Below are positions 12,046 to 26,794 of a stretch of DNA of 64,000 nucleotides, piece after piece. The DNA lies in NCBI GenBank assembly GCA_018894105.1, contig CM032120.1, positions 28,294,710-28,358,709 on the forward strand, written 5' to 3'. The DNA comes from Jacaranda mimosifolia (taxonomy: Eukaryota; Streptophyta; Magnoliopsida; Lamiales; Bignoniaceae). Positions within the stretch are counted from its first letter, which is position 1. Each line of letters begins with the position of its first letter. Below the pieces are notes generated by a model that made no database searches, was not told the DNA's origin, and worked only from the letters and a program-made list of their open reading frames with translations. The position numbers were made by a program, and so were the translations under genes.

Positions 12046-12797
12046 TGATAAGGGTGAAAATTGTGTATTAGTGTTTTGGGCTATAATCCAATGTGATTGA
12101 CCTGGATGTGGTCGAGGAGAACACTCTTTGATGTAATAGGGTCGAGTCCTACAATCAACAGCAGACGTTGGGCTAGCTGAGGTGCCCTCGACTAAGTCAA
12201 TCCGACGTTCAAGTTAGTAATTGATCGACTTGAGAATTGAGCAGCGAGGTGAGGGCTGGAAGTAAAATATGGCATACCTTCCCAAAGGCAATGGATGGGG
12301 TATCTATAGCCTTCTCCAGGCGGTTGATAAGTCCATGATGTCCTTGTCAACTGTGAAAGACTGTTTTCCTCACCGGAGGGCCTTTGGGTCTTTTTCCTCT
12401 TATGTACTATTCCAGGTGGCGCGTACTATTCTGGCACAACTGAGAAAAGGTGGTACTGTGGTGGCATGCGCTATTAATGCGAGGGCACACCGCTTGATGG
12501 AGCATTCAATGCGGCTGAGGGGATGTTGCCTTGGTTCGACCTCACTGGAAGATGAGGGCACCTTCGTATGATACTTCCTCGACTCTAGTCGATAGGATAT
12601 AGCCACATCATGGCCGGATGAGGGCCAAGGTGTGTCCTGTTTATGGTCAACCGTAATCTAGTCGAAAAGGATAACACATGTGCCCACTGCAATGGGTAAG
12701 GTTTTTCTGGTCGGAACCCAATCAATTAGTTGGGCTAATTTGTGGTCGGGCTACCATAGTAGCAGTTGGGCTGGGCCTGCTGGGCTATCCCATATCA
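12046..12797 (-). repeat. 5' LTR of element A
   Basis: The ends match the 3' LTR (TGATAAGG...CCCATATCA), followed by the target duplication TGGTG at 12798-12802. The minus-strand TATA region is altered to GGCTATAGATACC (about 12297-12309), so this LTR promoter is probably weakened. Confidence 0.9.
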
Positions 12798-12802
12798 TGG
12801 TG

Positions 12803-13968
12803 GTAATTTTGGTGGTAGCTCGTTATGTATATTATCTTTCTCTTCAAATAACATACGTATGCTTTCAGGAAATTATTTCTGTAGCAAATCCTTCATAGGA
12901 ATCAAAACTCTCTTTACTATTGAGCAATGAACAAGTTGAGTCTCTCTACAGGTAGCTTCAAACTCCATTTCTAAATGAGTTAGTGTTAGAAAAAAATTAC
13001 TTTCCACTTTAAAAGTTTTAGCCTCAAATGTTTTATTCAACTGCAACAAGGTCATCTTCACTCCATTTGTCTCCAATTTGTATATTTTCTTCCATCCAAA
13101 ATGATGTGCATTCTTGTCAAACTGCTAAGGTTTACCAAATAGTAAGTGACAAGTATTCATATCTACCACGACGCAGTGCACTTTATCTTTATACTTTCTT
13201 ACTAAGAAAGGAACTTTATAGCATTCTATCACTTGGATGTTTTCCACAGCCTTGATCCACCCAATGCTGTAAGAATTTGAATGCTTTTCCATCGACAATT
13301 ACAATTTTTCAGTAGTATTCTACCCAATAATGTCCTTCTGACTCTGCCAATATCAATAATTAAGTCACATATGCTACCTTTAATGGTTTTTCTGGTTCGA
13401 AAAAGTTGGTGGCGTTGAGTTATATCTTCTTTCTTTGGTGCTTGCATCTTTTTTCGAACCACAAAAGTTTGCCCATTCTCTAAATATTCTCCATCGTTGT
13501 TACTATCAAATTTGCATATCACTTCGCCTCCATCTTCAAGTTCTTCTCTAGAATCACCATTCTCTAGGATGTTGATATCTTTTCTTCTTGGACAATCATT
13601 AGAGCAGTGTCTAGGTTGATTACACAAGTAGCACTTTTCGGAATCAACTTGGCATATGAGTTCTTTTGCATCTGCATTTAAGTCTCGATCACATCCAACT
13701 TCTTACCTGCTGCTTTATTATACGTCGTCTCCTAAATTTACCTTTGCAAGTTGTAAGTGATATCCTTTGTTCTATGCTTGCTGGTGCGGACTAAAGTTGA
13801 TTCCTCCTAGAATATTCTATTTTCTTGTCTTGTATCATCATCTAAACCTTTAACGTCATGTTCCACACTTCAGTGATATTTGTTAACATCTACACGCGAA
13901 TCTTGTCTGGAATTGCAGGCTTCAAACCGTTGAGGTATCTCACCACTTGTTGACTATCTAACTCTATT
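12803..13968 (-). pseudogene. gag, zinc knuckle, protease and PR-RT spacer of element C
   Basis: On the minus strand, from right to left, there is a gag segment (RYLNGLKPAIPDKI, about 13900-13960), a CCHC zinc knuckle (CNQPRHCSNDCP, about 13590-13627), the start of a retropepsin (TIKGSICDLIIDIG, about 13350-13390; the usual DSG/DGG is degraded) and the spacer before RT (MTLLQLNKTF at 13055 down to NELPPKLPP at 12803). Stops occur throughout. The order is that of plant Ty3/gypsy elements with the zinc knuckle next to the protease. Confidence 0.7.
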
Positions 13969-13970
13969 AG

Positions 13971-14058
13971 GTTGTTTCCAACTCCGGATATTTAATGAAA
14001 ATGGTTGTTGAGCCAAATCTAGTTCAGCTAATTCCCTTAAAGTTCTTTCACGAGCCAT
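13971..14058 (-). pseudogene. truncated second gag start of element B
   Basis: The ATG on the minus strand (14056-14058) lies just after a primer site and LTR, and the sequence parallels the first codons of the intact gag start at 19411. It ends at a junction with element C after about 29 codons. Confidence 0.7.
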
Positions 14059-14118
14059 TGAAGTTCACATGTACTAGAAAATCGAGGTATTAAAAGAAAC
14101 AAAATTATTTGACACCAA

Positions 14119-14136
14119 TCCCCGGCAACGGCACCA
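14119..14136 (-). other. primer-binding site next to the left LTR of element B
   Basis: The minus strand reads TGGTGCCGTTGCCGGGGA. It differs at one position from the complement of the plant tRNA-Asp 3' end, the primer reported for Athila elements. Five bases separate it from the LTR end. Confidence 0.8.
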
Positions 14137-14141
14137 AAATT

Positions 14142-15369
14142 TGATGGGTGTCGAATCCAATAAAAATAAATTTCTACTCTAGAAATATGATTTGTAATCA
14201 GTGGGAGTAGGGTCGTATTCCATAGAGACTGGTAAGTTTTGTTTCTTTCAAATTTACTGAATAAAATAAAATAGAATGGGGATTTTTATAAAAATGAAAA
14301 CTAGAATCTTAAAAGTAAAATAAATCACAAATAAAATAAGAAATTAATAAGAATGGAATCTAGCCTAAGGTAAAATCTCAGTTTGGTTTACAGATCTGAT
14401 CATTGATGCAAAGATTAATTCTTATTTTCTTGAATAGACTGGTTATAGTTACTCGGACGTCTTAATAACCAATCTCTCCTTACTATTTCGATAATTAAGA
14501 GAAGCTCGTTAGTTATTTCTCTTGTCAATAAACAACCATAAAGAAGTGCTTCTAGGATTTAATTTATCAACAGCATTAAAAACTAGAGAGACCCAGCCCT
14601 AGCCAACAAACACACACATGCTAGGTTCATTTAGACTAGATTATTTATCTACATAACATAAATCATGCATGTGGTCACTACACATAACTATGTTATTTGC
14701 CACAAATATTAGAATAATTAACCAAGTAAGGATTTGATGTTCTAATTGACAGGATAATTATTCTAAGCTATCAAATTTGGGCCGTAAATTCAATGAACCT
14801 GAATTATCGTAATGAAAATGGAAGATAAATAAATACTCAAGGAATAAGGAAAACAAATTAAATCAATTAGATCTCACAAACTGAAGAACCAAAACTTCGA
14901 CAATTCCTTAGGCTAGAAGAAGAGTTTAACAACTAATGGGAAGAAGAAAATGCAAGAAACTAAAAATATGCTAAACAAAAAAATTAAAAACTCTCCTATG
15001 ACAGAAACCTAGTTCCTTATAAATAGCCTACTACTCCTAATGCAACTGGAAAACTAATAAAAGTCCTACTAGAATAGAAAAACTAAAATTATCCTAATTA
15101 AAGAAATAAAAATTAAAATATTCTAAGAATATACAACTGCCAAAACATGTCCGCACTCGAATTATTTCCTTTTTCCATTTCTCATCTTCTCGAAAATGCG
15201 ATCTTTGCTCCAAGCACGTCAAAAACTCAATTTCCAACGGTATTTAGCTTGAATCTTCAATTTGCTTCACTAAACATAAAAAGAAAGTTAAAACCTAACA
15301 ATTAAGCATTTTTACTATTAATCACAAGGGAAAATTATACGAATAAAAAGACAAAAATGCAACTTAACA
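14142..15369 (-). repeat. left LTR of element B
   Basis: This 1,228-bp LTR, plus strand TGATGGGTG...CTTAACA, matches 19495-20722 along its full length. On its right side the minus strand has AAGTGTGGGGGAATT, a good polypurine tract, so it is the 3' LTR of the right-hand unit. On its left side it has a primer site, so it is also the 5' LTR of the truncated unit. Confidence 0.85.
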
Positions 15370-16559
15370 AATTCCCCCACACTTAGACAATGCTTGTCCT
15401 CAAGCATATAATAGCTCCAATTTATCAACCTTTCTCGCAAACCCTTCTTCCTATTTCTCAACTTGTTGCCAACTAGTTCAAATTCTCATATTTTGGAGGG
15501 CCGAATCAAGACACAAGTAAGAACATGCACTTCATAGAAAGAACCCTTATAATTACACAAATAACTTATCGCCCTGACAATCTCTTCAAACTTGAAATGT
15601 AAAAGGGATTTAACACTTTTTCATTAAGTTCAATTCAAGTCAAGGCATAGAAGGACAACTATCAAAAACATGCAACGATATCATATATTCATGGAAGAAT
15701 AGCAAGTCGAATGCGAGAAAACATAAAGGATGAAAGGGAAAAACCTTATTCGATCTTTTTTTTTGGCACTAAATTCAATGTGTGGACCAATCTTTTTACG
15801 CGAATACAAACATTGGTTATGAATGTACCCGGTTACTCAGTCATCCACAATTTATCTAGAATGTCATCCGACCTTTTTACGTGAATATAGACATTGGTGA
15901 TAAATGCACCCAGTTACTCAACCGGTCACAAACCTAGATAGTTATTATCCCTACTCATAATCACTTAATTTTAGTGATTAGCAAACTAATCAAGTTAGTG
16001 TTTTTTTTAAAGAGAGGTTAAATGGTCAAACCCAGTCACCATCATTGTCTTAGTGCATTCAACTCAACAATTCAACCCAAATATGTTCATTAAGGCAAGC
16101 TCTGTAAAAGTTAACCCGCTATGCATGACAATTATTAGGGTGATATGCATTAATTCCCTCATACATTTTTCATCTAAATCAACCAACACGGTAACAAGTC
16201 AAAGTGCAATAAACAAGAACTCAACTACTCATGCCGTTCTTACAATGTGTCCTAATTCAACCCAATTATTTTAAGTGTTACATCAGGGACAAGCATCGAA
16301 AAGAGGCAAAAGGTGAACGAGAAAAATTAACAAATCAAGAACTAAAGCACACTTTAAAAGCAAATAAGAAGAATGAAGAGTCATTTCATGCATGTTTGAA
16401 GCAAAATGAATCTAAATTTTCCTCCCCCACACTGAAGCCAAACATTGGCCTCATTGTTTCAAAATAAGAATGTAAATGCATAAGAAAGGTGGAAGAGGGA
16501 CTCCCTTGAGAAGACGAGGCCCGCATGGCTTAAAGGACTGGGTGGTACTAAGGGTTTGA
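15370..16559 (-). other. non-coding 3' internal part of element B
   Basis: There is no pol coding here. It contains blocks typical of Athila-type 3' regions: a purine tract at 15370-15385 (minus strand) and a second C-rich box TCCTCCCCCACACTGAAGCC near 16420. Short open frames have no recognisable motif. Confidence 0.5.
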
Positions 16560-16870
16560 AACCAGCAACGACAGTTGATGGCAGCAGTGGTGATGTTGGT
16601 GGCGGGAATGTGGTGGCTTTGGTGGAAATAGGTGGTTGTCAATGGGAAAGGTTGGAGGTGGAGATGGTGGATGTAAGTTGGAGACGTTGGTGGTGGTTGA
16701 GGGTGGTCGAAGGTGCTGATGTTGGTAGAGGGAAAGTGGTGGCTTCCGTGGAGACAAGTGGTTGTCAACGGGAAAGGTTAGAGGTGGAGACGGTAGTGGT
16801 AAGTTGGAGATGTTGGTGGTGGTTGATGGTTGTCGAAGGTGGTGATGGTGGCGAGAGAGGCGGTGAAACA
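16560..16870. repeat. 126-bp tandem repeat in element B
   Basis: The block starting TGATGTTGGTGG recurs at 16591, 16717 and 16843 (as TGATGGTGG), a spacing of 126 bp, giving about 2.4 copies. The units are GGTGG-rich. Open frames across it on both strands are by-products of the repeat. Confidence 0.85.
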
Positions 16871-16873
16871 CAG

Positions 16874-17130
16874 CGTGGGCACGGGTAGATATGAGAGTAC
16901 TTCTGTCAAATAATTCTAATAGTGCCAGAAGAGGTCATTGAACAAAGCGTGGGCACAAGTAGATTGAAGAGCTTTCCTTGTCAAATAATTCCAACATGTC
17001 AAAAGAAGTCTTTGAACAAGGTGTGGGCACGGCTAGATTGAAGAGCTTTCCTTGTCAAATAATTCCAACATGCCAGAAGAAGTCTTTGAACAAGGCGTGG
17101 GCACAACTAGTTTGAAGAGCTTTTCTCCCA
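16874..17130. repeat. 74-bp tandem repeat in element B
   Basis: CGTGGGCAC recurs at 16874, 16948, 17022 (TGTGGGCAC) and 17096, a spacing of exactly 74 bp. Each unit also has TCAAATAATTC and TTTGAACAA. It follows the 126-bp array after only a few bases. Confidence 0.85.
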
Positions 17131-17294
17131 AATAACTACACCCACAGGCCAATTTAAAATGTCTCCTGCATCAAAGAAAAATAAAGCTAATTAAAGAAAT
17201 TTTTTTTTTGAAAATATAAACAACAAATTGAAAGTTTGGGTTGCCTCCCAAAAAGCGCATCTTTTTAACGTCTTTGGCTAGACGTAGCTATTCC

Positions 17295-18062
17295 TCACGC
17301 CACAAAATTATCATCATTCAAATTCAAGGTTTCGTGAGTCAAAATATCAATATTATCCACAACAGAAACATAAGACTCATCACTAGAATATTTCATGGCA
17401 TCATAAATATTGAATTTAATCATATTACCATCAAACTCCATAGTAAGTGTACCATCATGCACATCAATTTTTGTCCTAGAGGTTCTAAGGAAAGGTCTTC
17501 CCAATAGTATTTGTGACGAATTAGGAGAGTTATCTTCAGACATGTTAAGTACATAAAAATCAGTAGGAAAAATCAATTCGTTAACTTGTACTAACACATC
17601 CTTTAGGACTCCCTCGAGATATACAACAGACATATCAGCAAGTTGAAGAACTACTCCTGTTTCTTTCATAGGACCAACATTCAATGAAGAGTAAATGGAA
17701 AGAGGCATGATATTAATTGAAGCACCAAGATCGCACATAGCCTTTTCAATTCTAACTTTGCCAATCTTGCAAGGGATAGTAAACATACTTGGGTACTTGT
17801 ATTTAGGGGGCAATTTCCTTTGTATCACTATTGAGATATTTTGCCCCACACTTACTTTTTTATTACCTTTTAATTTTCTTTTATTTGTGCACAATTCCTT
17901 GAGAAATTTAGCATATCGAGGTATTTGCTTGATTGCATCAAGTAGTGGGATATTTACCTCGATCTTGCAAAAAGTTTCAAAAATCTCATTTTCCTCTTCA
18001 TGCATTTTAGATTTAGCGAACCTTTTGGGAAAGAGAAGGTGTATAACCAATGAGCTTGTCAC
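17295..18062 (-). pseudogene. aspartic protease region of element B (Athila-type)
   Basis: This is an open frame of 255 codons on the minus strand. The protease motif is CDLGASINIMPLSIY (D-L-G in place of D-T/S-G, as in Athila), followed by LQLADMSVVYLEGVL, FPTDFYVLNM and the flap-distal ILLGRPFL. Downstream the frame ends with no RT, which is unusual because the protease normally leads into RT. The frame itself is intact, but gag before it has stops. It would process Gag, if expressed. Confidence 0.8.
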
Positions 18063-18098
18063 CTTACCATTGGTTTCATGTGAATGTTCAACAGAATC

Positions 18099-18108
18099 TT
18101 AAGGCATA

Positions 18109-18146
<38 letters not shown>

Positions 18147-19411
18147 CACTTTTTCCACAATAGTGTTTTCTCCTGTCTTCTTACTGGGTTCCTTTAGATC
18201 CTTACCATTCCTCAGAGTAATCGCGCTAACATTTTGCTTGGGATTGACAATTTTCTGAGAGGGTAGCCTCCCTTGGAATTCTATCCTACTCACTGAGGTA
18301 GCTAACTGACTCATCTGATTCTCCAGGTTCTGAATGCTTGCTTGCATTTTCTGTTGAAATTGTTGAGTGCTAGCTGCAAGGGATTTAACAATCTCTTCGA
18401 GAGACATACCTGTATTTGAAGAGGATAGTTGTTGTGGAGGGGGCGGCTTTTGTTGGAAGTATTGGTAGTTTTGCGGTCTCCCTCTGTAACTAAAATTCGG
18501 ATGATCCCTCCATCCTGGGTTGTAGGTATTTGAGTAAGGATCATAATTTCTTTGCGGTGGTCCAGGGAACCCTCCTACTACATGGGTTTGTTCGCAGGAA
18601 TTCTCTTGGAGTGTAGGACACATATCCGTAGGATGACCAACATTAGTACAAATCCCACAAGCCTTACTTTGCTGTGTATTTCCTATAACCAATTGTGAAC
18701 AAAAGAAGTTAAAGTAGAAATTTGACGCTCAAGGGATAAATTACTTACCTCATTGACCCTTCTAGGGGGGTCCCAAGAGTACCCAAATTGTTGGGAATTG
18801 GCAGCCATTATAGAAATCAATTCTCTAGCTTCGATTGGAGTTTTGTTTATTATAGCTCCTTAACTTGCTGCATCCATCATCCTTCTTTCCATTGGTAGAA
18901 GTCCTTCATAAAAATACTGAATGAGAAGTCGCTCAATAATACCATGTTGTGGGCAGCTTGCACAAAGTTGTTTAAACCTTTCCCAATATTCGTGAAGATT
19001 TTCTGCGTCTCTCTGTCTTATCCTGCTGATCTTTTTTCTAATGCTAGTAGCGCGTAAAGCAGGGAAAAACTTTTCAAGAAACAATTTTTCCATTTCCGTT
19101 CATGTAGTGACAGAGCCAGGGGGTATATTAAACAACCAATCTTTAGTTTTATCTGCTACAGAAAATGGAAAAGCTCGCAACTTGACTTGCTCTTCAGGCA
19201 CTCTTTGGGGATTCATAGTTGAGCACACAACATAAAGTGCCTTTAAATGCTTATAGGGATCTTCATTCTCCGAAGTACGAAAAATGGGTAGTAGATGGAT
19301 TAACCCAGATTTTAGCTCAAAAGGTGTTTCCAACTCCGGATATTCAATGCAAAGTGGTTGTTGAGCCAAATCCGGTTCAGCTAATTCCCTTAAAGTTCTT
19401 TCACGAGCCAT
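18099..19411 (-). pseudogene. gag of element B, with in-frame microsatellite
   Basis: The start ATG at 19411 (MARERTLRELAEPD) sits 60 bp inside the primer site. The gag core (FPFSVADKTKDWLFN, FLEKFFPA, IRQRDAENLHEYWERFKQL) is followed by a Cys/His motif (ACGICTNVGHPTDMCP) and a Gln/Pro-rich tail. Two stops break it: TGA after PPGSVTT (about 19097) where the family has Trp, and TAA after MMDAAS (about 18860). A (TC)15 tract at 18113-18142 is translated as Arg-Glu repeats just before the last stop. Confidence 0.85.
18113..18142. repeat. (TC)15 microsatellite in the gag-protease junction of element B
   Basis: This is an uninterrupted TC run on the plus strand. On the minus strand it reads GAGA and encodes alternating Arg and Glu at the end of gag. 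Confidence 0.95.
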
Positions 19412-19471
19412 TAAAGTTCACCTGTACTAGAAAATCCATGTATTAAAAGAAACAAAATTATTTGACACCAA

Positions 19472-19489
19472 TCCCCGGCAACGGCACCA
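19472..19489 (-). other. primer-binding site of element B
   Basis: The minus strand reads TGGTGCCGTTGCCGGGGA, the same as at 14119-14136; it fits the 3' end of tRNA-Asp with one mismatch. Confidence 0.85.
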
Positions 19490-19494
19490 AAATT

Positions 19495-20722
19495 TGATGG
19501 GCGTCGAATCCAACAAAAATAAATTCCTACTCTAGAAATATGATTTGTAATCAATGGGAGTATGGTCGTATTCCACAGGGATTGGTAAGTTTTGTTTCTT
19601 TCAAATTTACTGAATAAAATAAAATAGAATGGGGATTTTTATAAAAATGAAAACTAGAATCTTAAAAGTAAAATAAATGACAAATAAAATAAGAAATCAA
19701 TAAGAATTGAATCTAGCATAAGGTAAAATCTCAGTTTGGTTCACAGATTTGATCATTGATGTAAAGATTAATTCCTCTTTTCTTAAATAGACTGGTTATA
19801 GTTACTCAAACGCCTTAATAACTAATCTCTCCTTACTATTTCGATAATTAAGAGAAGCACGTTAGTTATTTCTCTTGTCAATAAACAACCTTAAAAAAGC
19901 TCTCCTATGATTTAATTTATCAACATCATTAAAAACTAGAGAGACCCAGTCTTAGCCAACAAACACACACAAGCGGGGTTCATTTAGACTAGATTATTTA
20001 TCTACATAACATAAATCATGCATGTGGTCACCACACATAACTATGTTATTTGCCACAAATATTAGAACAATTAATCAATTACGAATTTAATGTTCTAATT
20101 GATAGGATAATTATTCTAAGCTATTAAATTTGGGCCATAAATTCAATGAACCTGAATAATCGTAATAAAAATGGAAGATAAATAAATACTCAAGGAATAA
20201 GGAAAACAAGTTAGATCAATTAGATCTCACAAATACTGAAGAACCAAAACTTCGATAATTCCTTAAGCTAGAAGAAGAGTTTAGCAACTCATGTGAGGAA
20301 GAAAACGCAGGAAACTAAAAATATACTAAACAAAAGAATGAAAAACTCTCCTATGAAAGAAACCTAGTTCCCTATAAATAACATACTACTCCTAATGCAA
20401 CTGGAAAACTAATAAGAGTCATACCAGAATAGGAAAACTAAAATTATCCTAATTAAATAAATAAAAGTTAAAATATTCCAGGAATATACAACTGCCAAAA
20501 CATGTCCGCACTTGAATTATTTCCTTTTTCCATTTCTTGTCTCCTCGAGAATGCGATATTTGCTCCAAGCACGTCAAAAACTCGATTTCCTACTGCATTT
20601 AGCTTGAATCTTCAATTTGCTTCACAAAACATAGAAAGAAAGTTAGAGCCCAACAATTAAGCATTTTTACTATTAATTACAAGAAAAAATTATACGAATA
20701 AAAAGACAAAAATACAACTTAA
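19495..20722 (-). repeat. 5' LTR of element B (right)
   Basis: This is 1,228 bp and starts TGATGGGCG on the plus strand. Its right end reads CAACTTAAGAATG, where the left LTR has CAACTTAACA, so the terminal CA is changed and no target duplication can be shown. Confidence 0.85.
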
Positions 20723-21528
20723 GAATGATGAAACAAAAACAAACAAACCATGCCCCCCAATCCCCATCAACATGTAAAAGGGCATTAAGTGATTGGTCAC
20801 TAACAACACATTAGTTTTAGGGGAGAGATAGAAGATTTTTTTAAATACAACACCACCATCGTAGTACTAGGGTAAAACAAATTTACAGGATATTTTGCTA
20901 AATTTATTTAAAAGATTTTATAATTTTTTATATTTTACAAATATTTTTGGAGTTCAAATTTTATTTTTAGAATACATTGTTAAAATATTTGGATAAAATA
21001 AGATTTTAGAAATTATGACATATTAGTAATAATAATTTTATAATTAAAATAATAAAAATTAGAAAATTTTATTGAAATCTTGAAAATAAGTTAGGATTTT
21101 CATTCTCTTTTTAAAATAGTTTATAACATCATAATGTTTTATTTTAAAATTTTATAAATTTATTTTTAAAAAAATTTACTAAATAATTTTTAATATCTTA
21201 TAATAAGATATTTTAAAAAAATCATGACTTTAACCAAACATCCTCTTAACTCATATCACAATGCTCCAATTTTCAGGGGTATAAATGTAAATTCATGATC
21301 AATACACGTTTTTCACGTTGCTTCGGCAATCCAACCTGCCTCCATATCCCCAGTACATTGTCAGTTGTCACCAACTCCAATACACATGGCCTCCAAAAGT
21401 ATGCATTATTGTTCTTCTCTTTTTCTCTCCACATATACATAATGTGTGTATATAATTATTATATGATTTGTTGATGTTTCCCGTTCTCAGCAGCTGATTC
21501 TGAGAGTTTGAAGAAGAGGCGTTTGGAA
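20723..21528. other. upstream region of OPR copy 1
   Basis: This is AT-rich spacer (20885-21240 almost entirely A/T) followed by a more GC-balanced promoter and 5' leader. Two ACGTT/CACGTT cores lie at about 21305-21318. Nothing is coded here. Confidence 0.5.
21280..21287 (+). promoter_or_regulatory. putative TATA box of OPR copy 1
   Basis: TATAAATG lies about 250 bp upstream of the ATG. A second AT-rich candidate (TGTATATAATTATTATATG, about 21447-21465) is closer, so the transcription start is not certain. Confidence 0.4.
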
Positions 21529-25048
<3,520 letters not shown>

Positions 25049-26794
25049 AGTTTGGGTCGTAGGATAAGTAATGAAATTACTAGGAATTCTCTTTCTAAAT
25101 CATAGACATTTCAAATATCTTTCTAGGACATTTGCTATTGGGCTATTTTCTTCTCTCGAACTTTATCTTGGACCAAATGAAAGATCTAGAACATTTTGAA
25201 TCCCATTAGATTCGATTATTTATAACAATATATTTGGGTTTTCTAGCACAATATGATGGTGGTATTAAATCATGCATGTTTGGTTATTATAATGTTATTG
25301 TGCATTTATAGTTTATAAATAACCGTTCAAATTTCTATCTCTATCAAATTTTAATATAAAAAAAGCAGATATAATCATTTAATGTTAACAAAATTCCAAC
25401 AGCTTAAAGGAGGCATCTCAATAGTATGACAAGGTAAAAATAATGAACATCAGCTTCTTCTTCATAAAATTTTTTCAACATACAACCTCTTAATCTCAAT
25501 ACAGGCCTAATTAAATGTCCTGTGGTTAAGGATATAAGTTACTCCATACTGGTGGTTACTAGAGCTGATCTTTGTAGGGTTGCTAATTTGTGTTGTTCTG
25601 ATGATGTTTTTTTGTGGATAGAAATAATTAGTTTCCTCCAGGCCAATATCACCTGATGACTGACCTCACATGATAGTTGTGAGAAATGGCTGCTAATAAT
25701 AGCTGAAAACTACTCCTTAACAGCAGCCTGTTTGATTTAAGAGTTTTTCTGGGGGAACTTAATATATAATTTTATAAAATTATCAATAAATCTCACATAG
25801 TTGTTAATCAGAGTAATAGTACTATTTTCCCCACTATTATGAATTAGAAAAATTAAATACTTAAAATAATAACATAAATAAAATGAAAATTCACAAATCA
25901 AATTGCAAGCTTTTGAATACTTATATCCAAACAAACTTGAGTTGGTGTTGAATATTACTCGAGTCAATTTGTTAGACTCATTTTACATTGCTGTGAATAT
26001 TAAGCATCTATACTTGTCTAAAGGTCAAGTTAATTTTAGTCCAATGACATAAGTTTCACATATAAAGTGTGAAGTTGAAGGACCGAATCTAGTGAATATC
26101 CAATATCCATGTATATAAACAAATATATATATATATATGTTTATCTATAGGAGGAACCATTCCAAATGAAATTGGGAAGTGGGCTTTGATTTTTTCTTAT
26201 ACTTTCCTTCTTTCCTTGCATGGCACGTCCTGTGTTAGCTCCTCTTCAGAGTTCAGACTTGGTTTTGAATTGCTTCAAGCATATGCAGTTGTGACCTATT
26301 TCAATAAGTGGTTAAATTGGAGGTTGGAAGGAGTTACTACTCTTTCAAACTCCCATATAATCTTGTTGAAGGTTGTGTAAGATAGAAAATAAAATAATTA
26401 GATTTATATCTGATTATCATGATCGTGTGCAAAAAAGAAAAATACTATAACAAACAAAAAAAGAAAAAAAAAAGGAATAATTCCAAAAAATAAAAAATAA
26501 AAAAGAGGGTCTCCTAATCGACTAATCCTAGAGAATATACACTACATCAAGAATTTTAGAAGGAGAATTCTGTATGAAGATGAAATCTCTTTTTGACAGG
26601 ACTCAGGAGTATACTACAGAACAAAACAATGTTGGACTTAAGTTATAAAAAGAAAATTTTAATTTAATTTTGTGAGCAACATCCAAAACAAGGAACAAAA
26701 ACAGATTTGAAGAAAAAGGTTAGTGGAACAGTCTTAAAGTATGTATAAGGATCAGCACTTCTTTTCAAATTCCATGCGTCATTATTTTCCTTCA
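25049..26794. other. 3' flank of OPR copy 1 and spacer
   Basis: I see no gene. An (AT)n run lies at about 26127-26139 and an A-rich patch at 26440-26510. The last 60-odd codon frames have no motif. Confidence 0.4.

Larger units (their letters stand above)
2082..12797 (-). mobile_element. element A: Tat-like Ty3/gypsy retrotransposon
   Basis: This is a 10.7-kb LTR element on the minus strand with LTRs of 761 and 752 bp, TG...CA ends and exact TGGTG target duplications. Domain order on the minus strand is gag, protease, RT, RNase H, a second RNase H, integrase, as in the Tat lineage. A separate plus-strand gene and an 82-bp tandem array lie between integrase and the 3' LTR (left). The LTRs differ at very roughly 10% of positions by eye. 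Stops and frameshifts occur in every domain, so this is an old, non-functional copy. It sits inside element C and is the same family as element D. Confidence 0.9.
1233..13968 (-). mobile_element. element C: old, deleted Ty3/gypsy retrotransposon, split by element A
   Basis: Element C is recovered only as two flanks of element A: a left part (1233-2076) with the 3' LTR and integrase tail, and a right part (12803-13968) with gag, zinc knuckle, protease and the spacer before RT. On the minus strand the reading runs from gag straight through the PR-RT spacer and then, across element A, into the integrase C-terminus. RT, RNase H and most of integrase are therefore missing, and were lost at or before the time element A inserted. 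No 5' LTR was found; the right end meets element B at about 13969. It is a dead element. Confidence 0.65.
13971..20722 (-). mobile_element. element B: Athila-like gag-protease element without RT, tandem LTR structure
   Basis: Minus-strand order is LTR (19495-20722), primer site, gag, protease, long non-coding part with two tandem arrays, purine tract, second LTR (14142-15369), then a second primer site and the first 30 codons of another gag, cut at 13971 where element C resumes. So it is LTR-internal-LTR-internal, with the last unit truncated. There is no RT, RNase H or integrase between protease (ends 17295) and the second LTR. It probably relied on enzymes from autonomous Athila elements. 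The two LTR plus 5'-gag copies look about 95% alike by eye. Confidence 0.8.

Noticed and set aside
16451..16888. Long frames on both strands in the GGTGG-rich part of element B
   Set aside because: They follow the 126-bp tandem repeat on both strands; repeat by-product.
18113..18142. CRISPR-like or satellite array
   Set aside because: It is a simple (TC) microsatellite inside gag. No CRISPR-type arrays were seen anywhere, as expected for a plant chromosome.
20728..20755. Other half of the family-1 MITE cut by element C
   Set aside because: AAACAAAAACAAACAAACC resembles a family-1 end, but the match is too short and simple to claim the right flank of element C.
25590..25665. Possible C/D-box snoRNA (CTGATGATG ... 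CTGA)
   Set aside because: Only generic box words are present; no terminal stem and no plausible guide segment could be defined.
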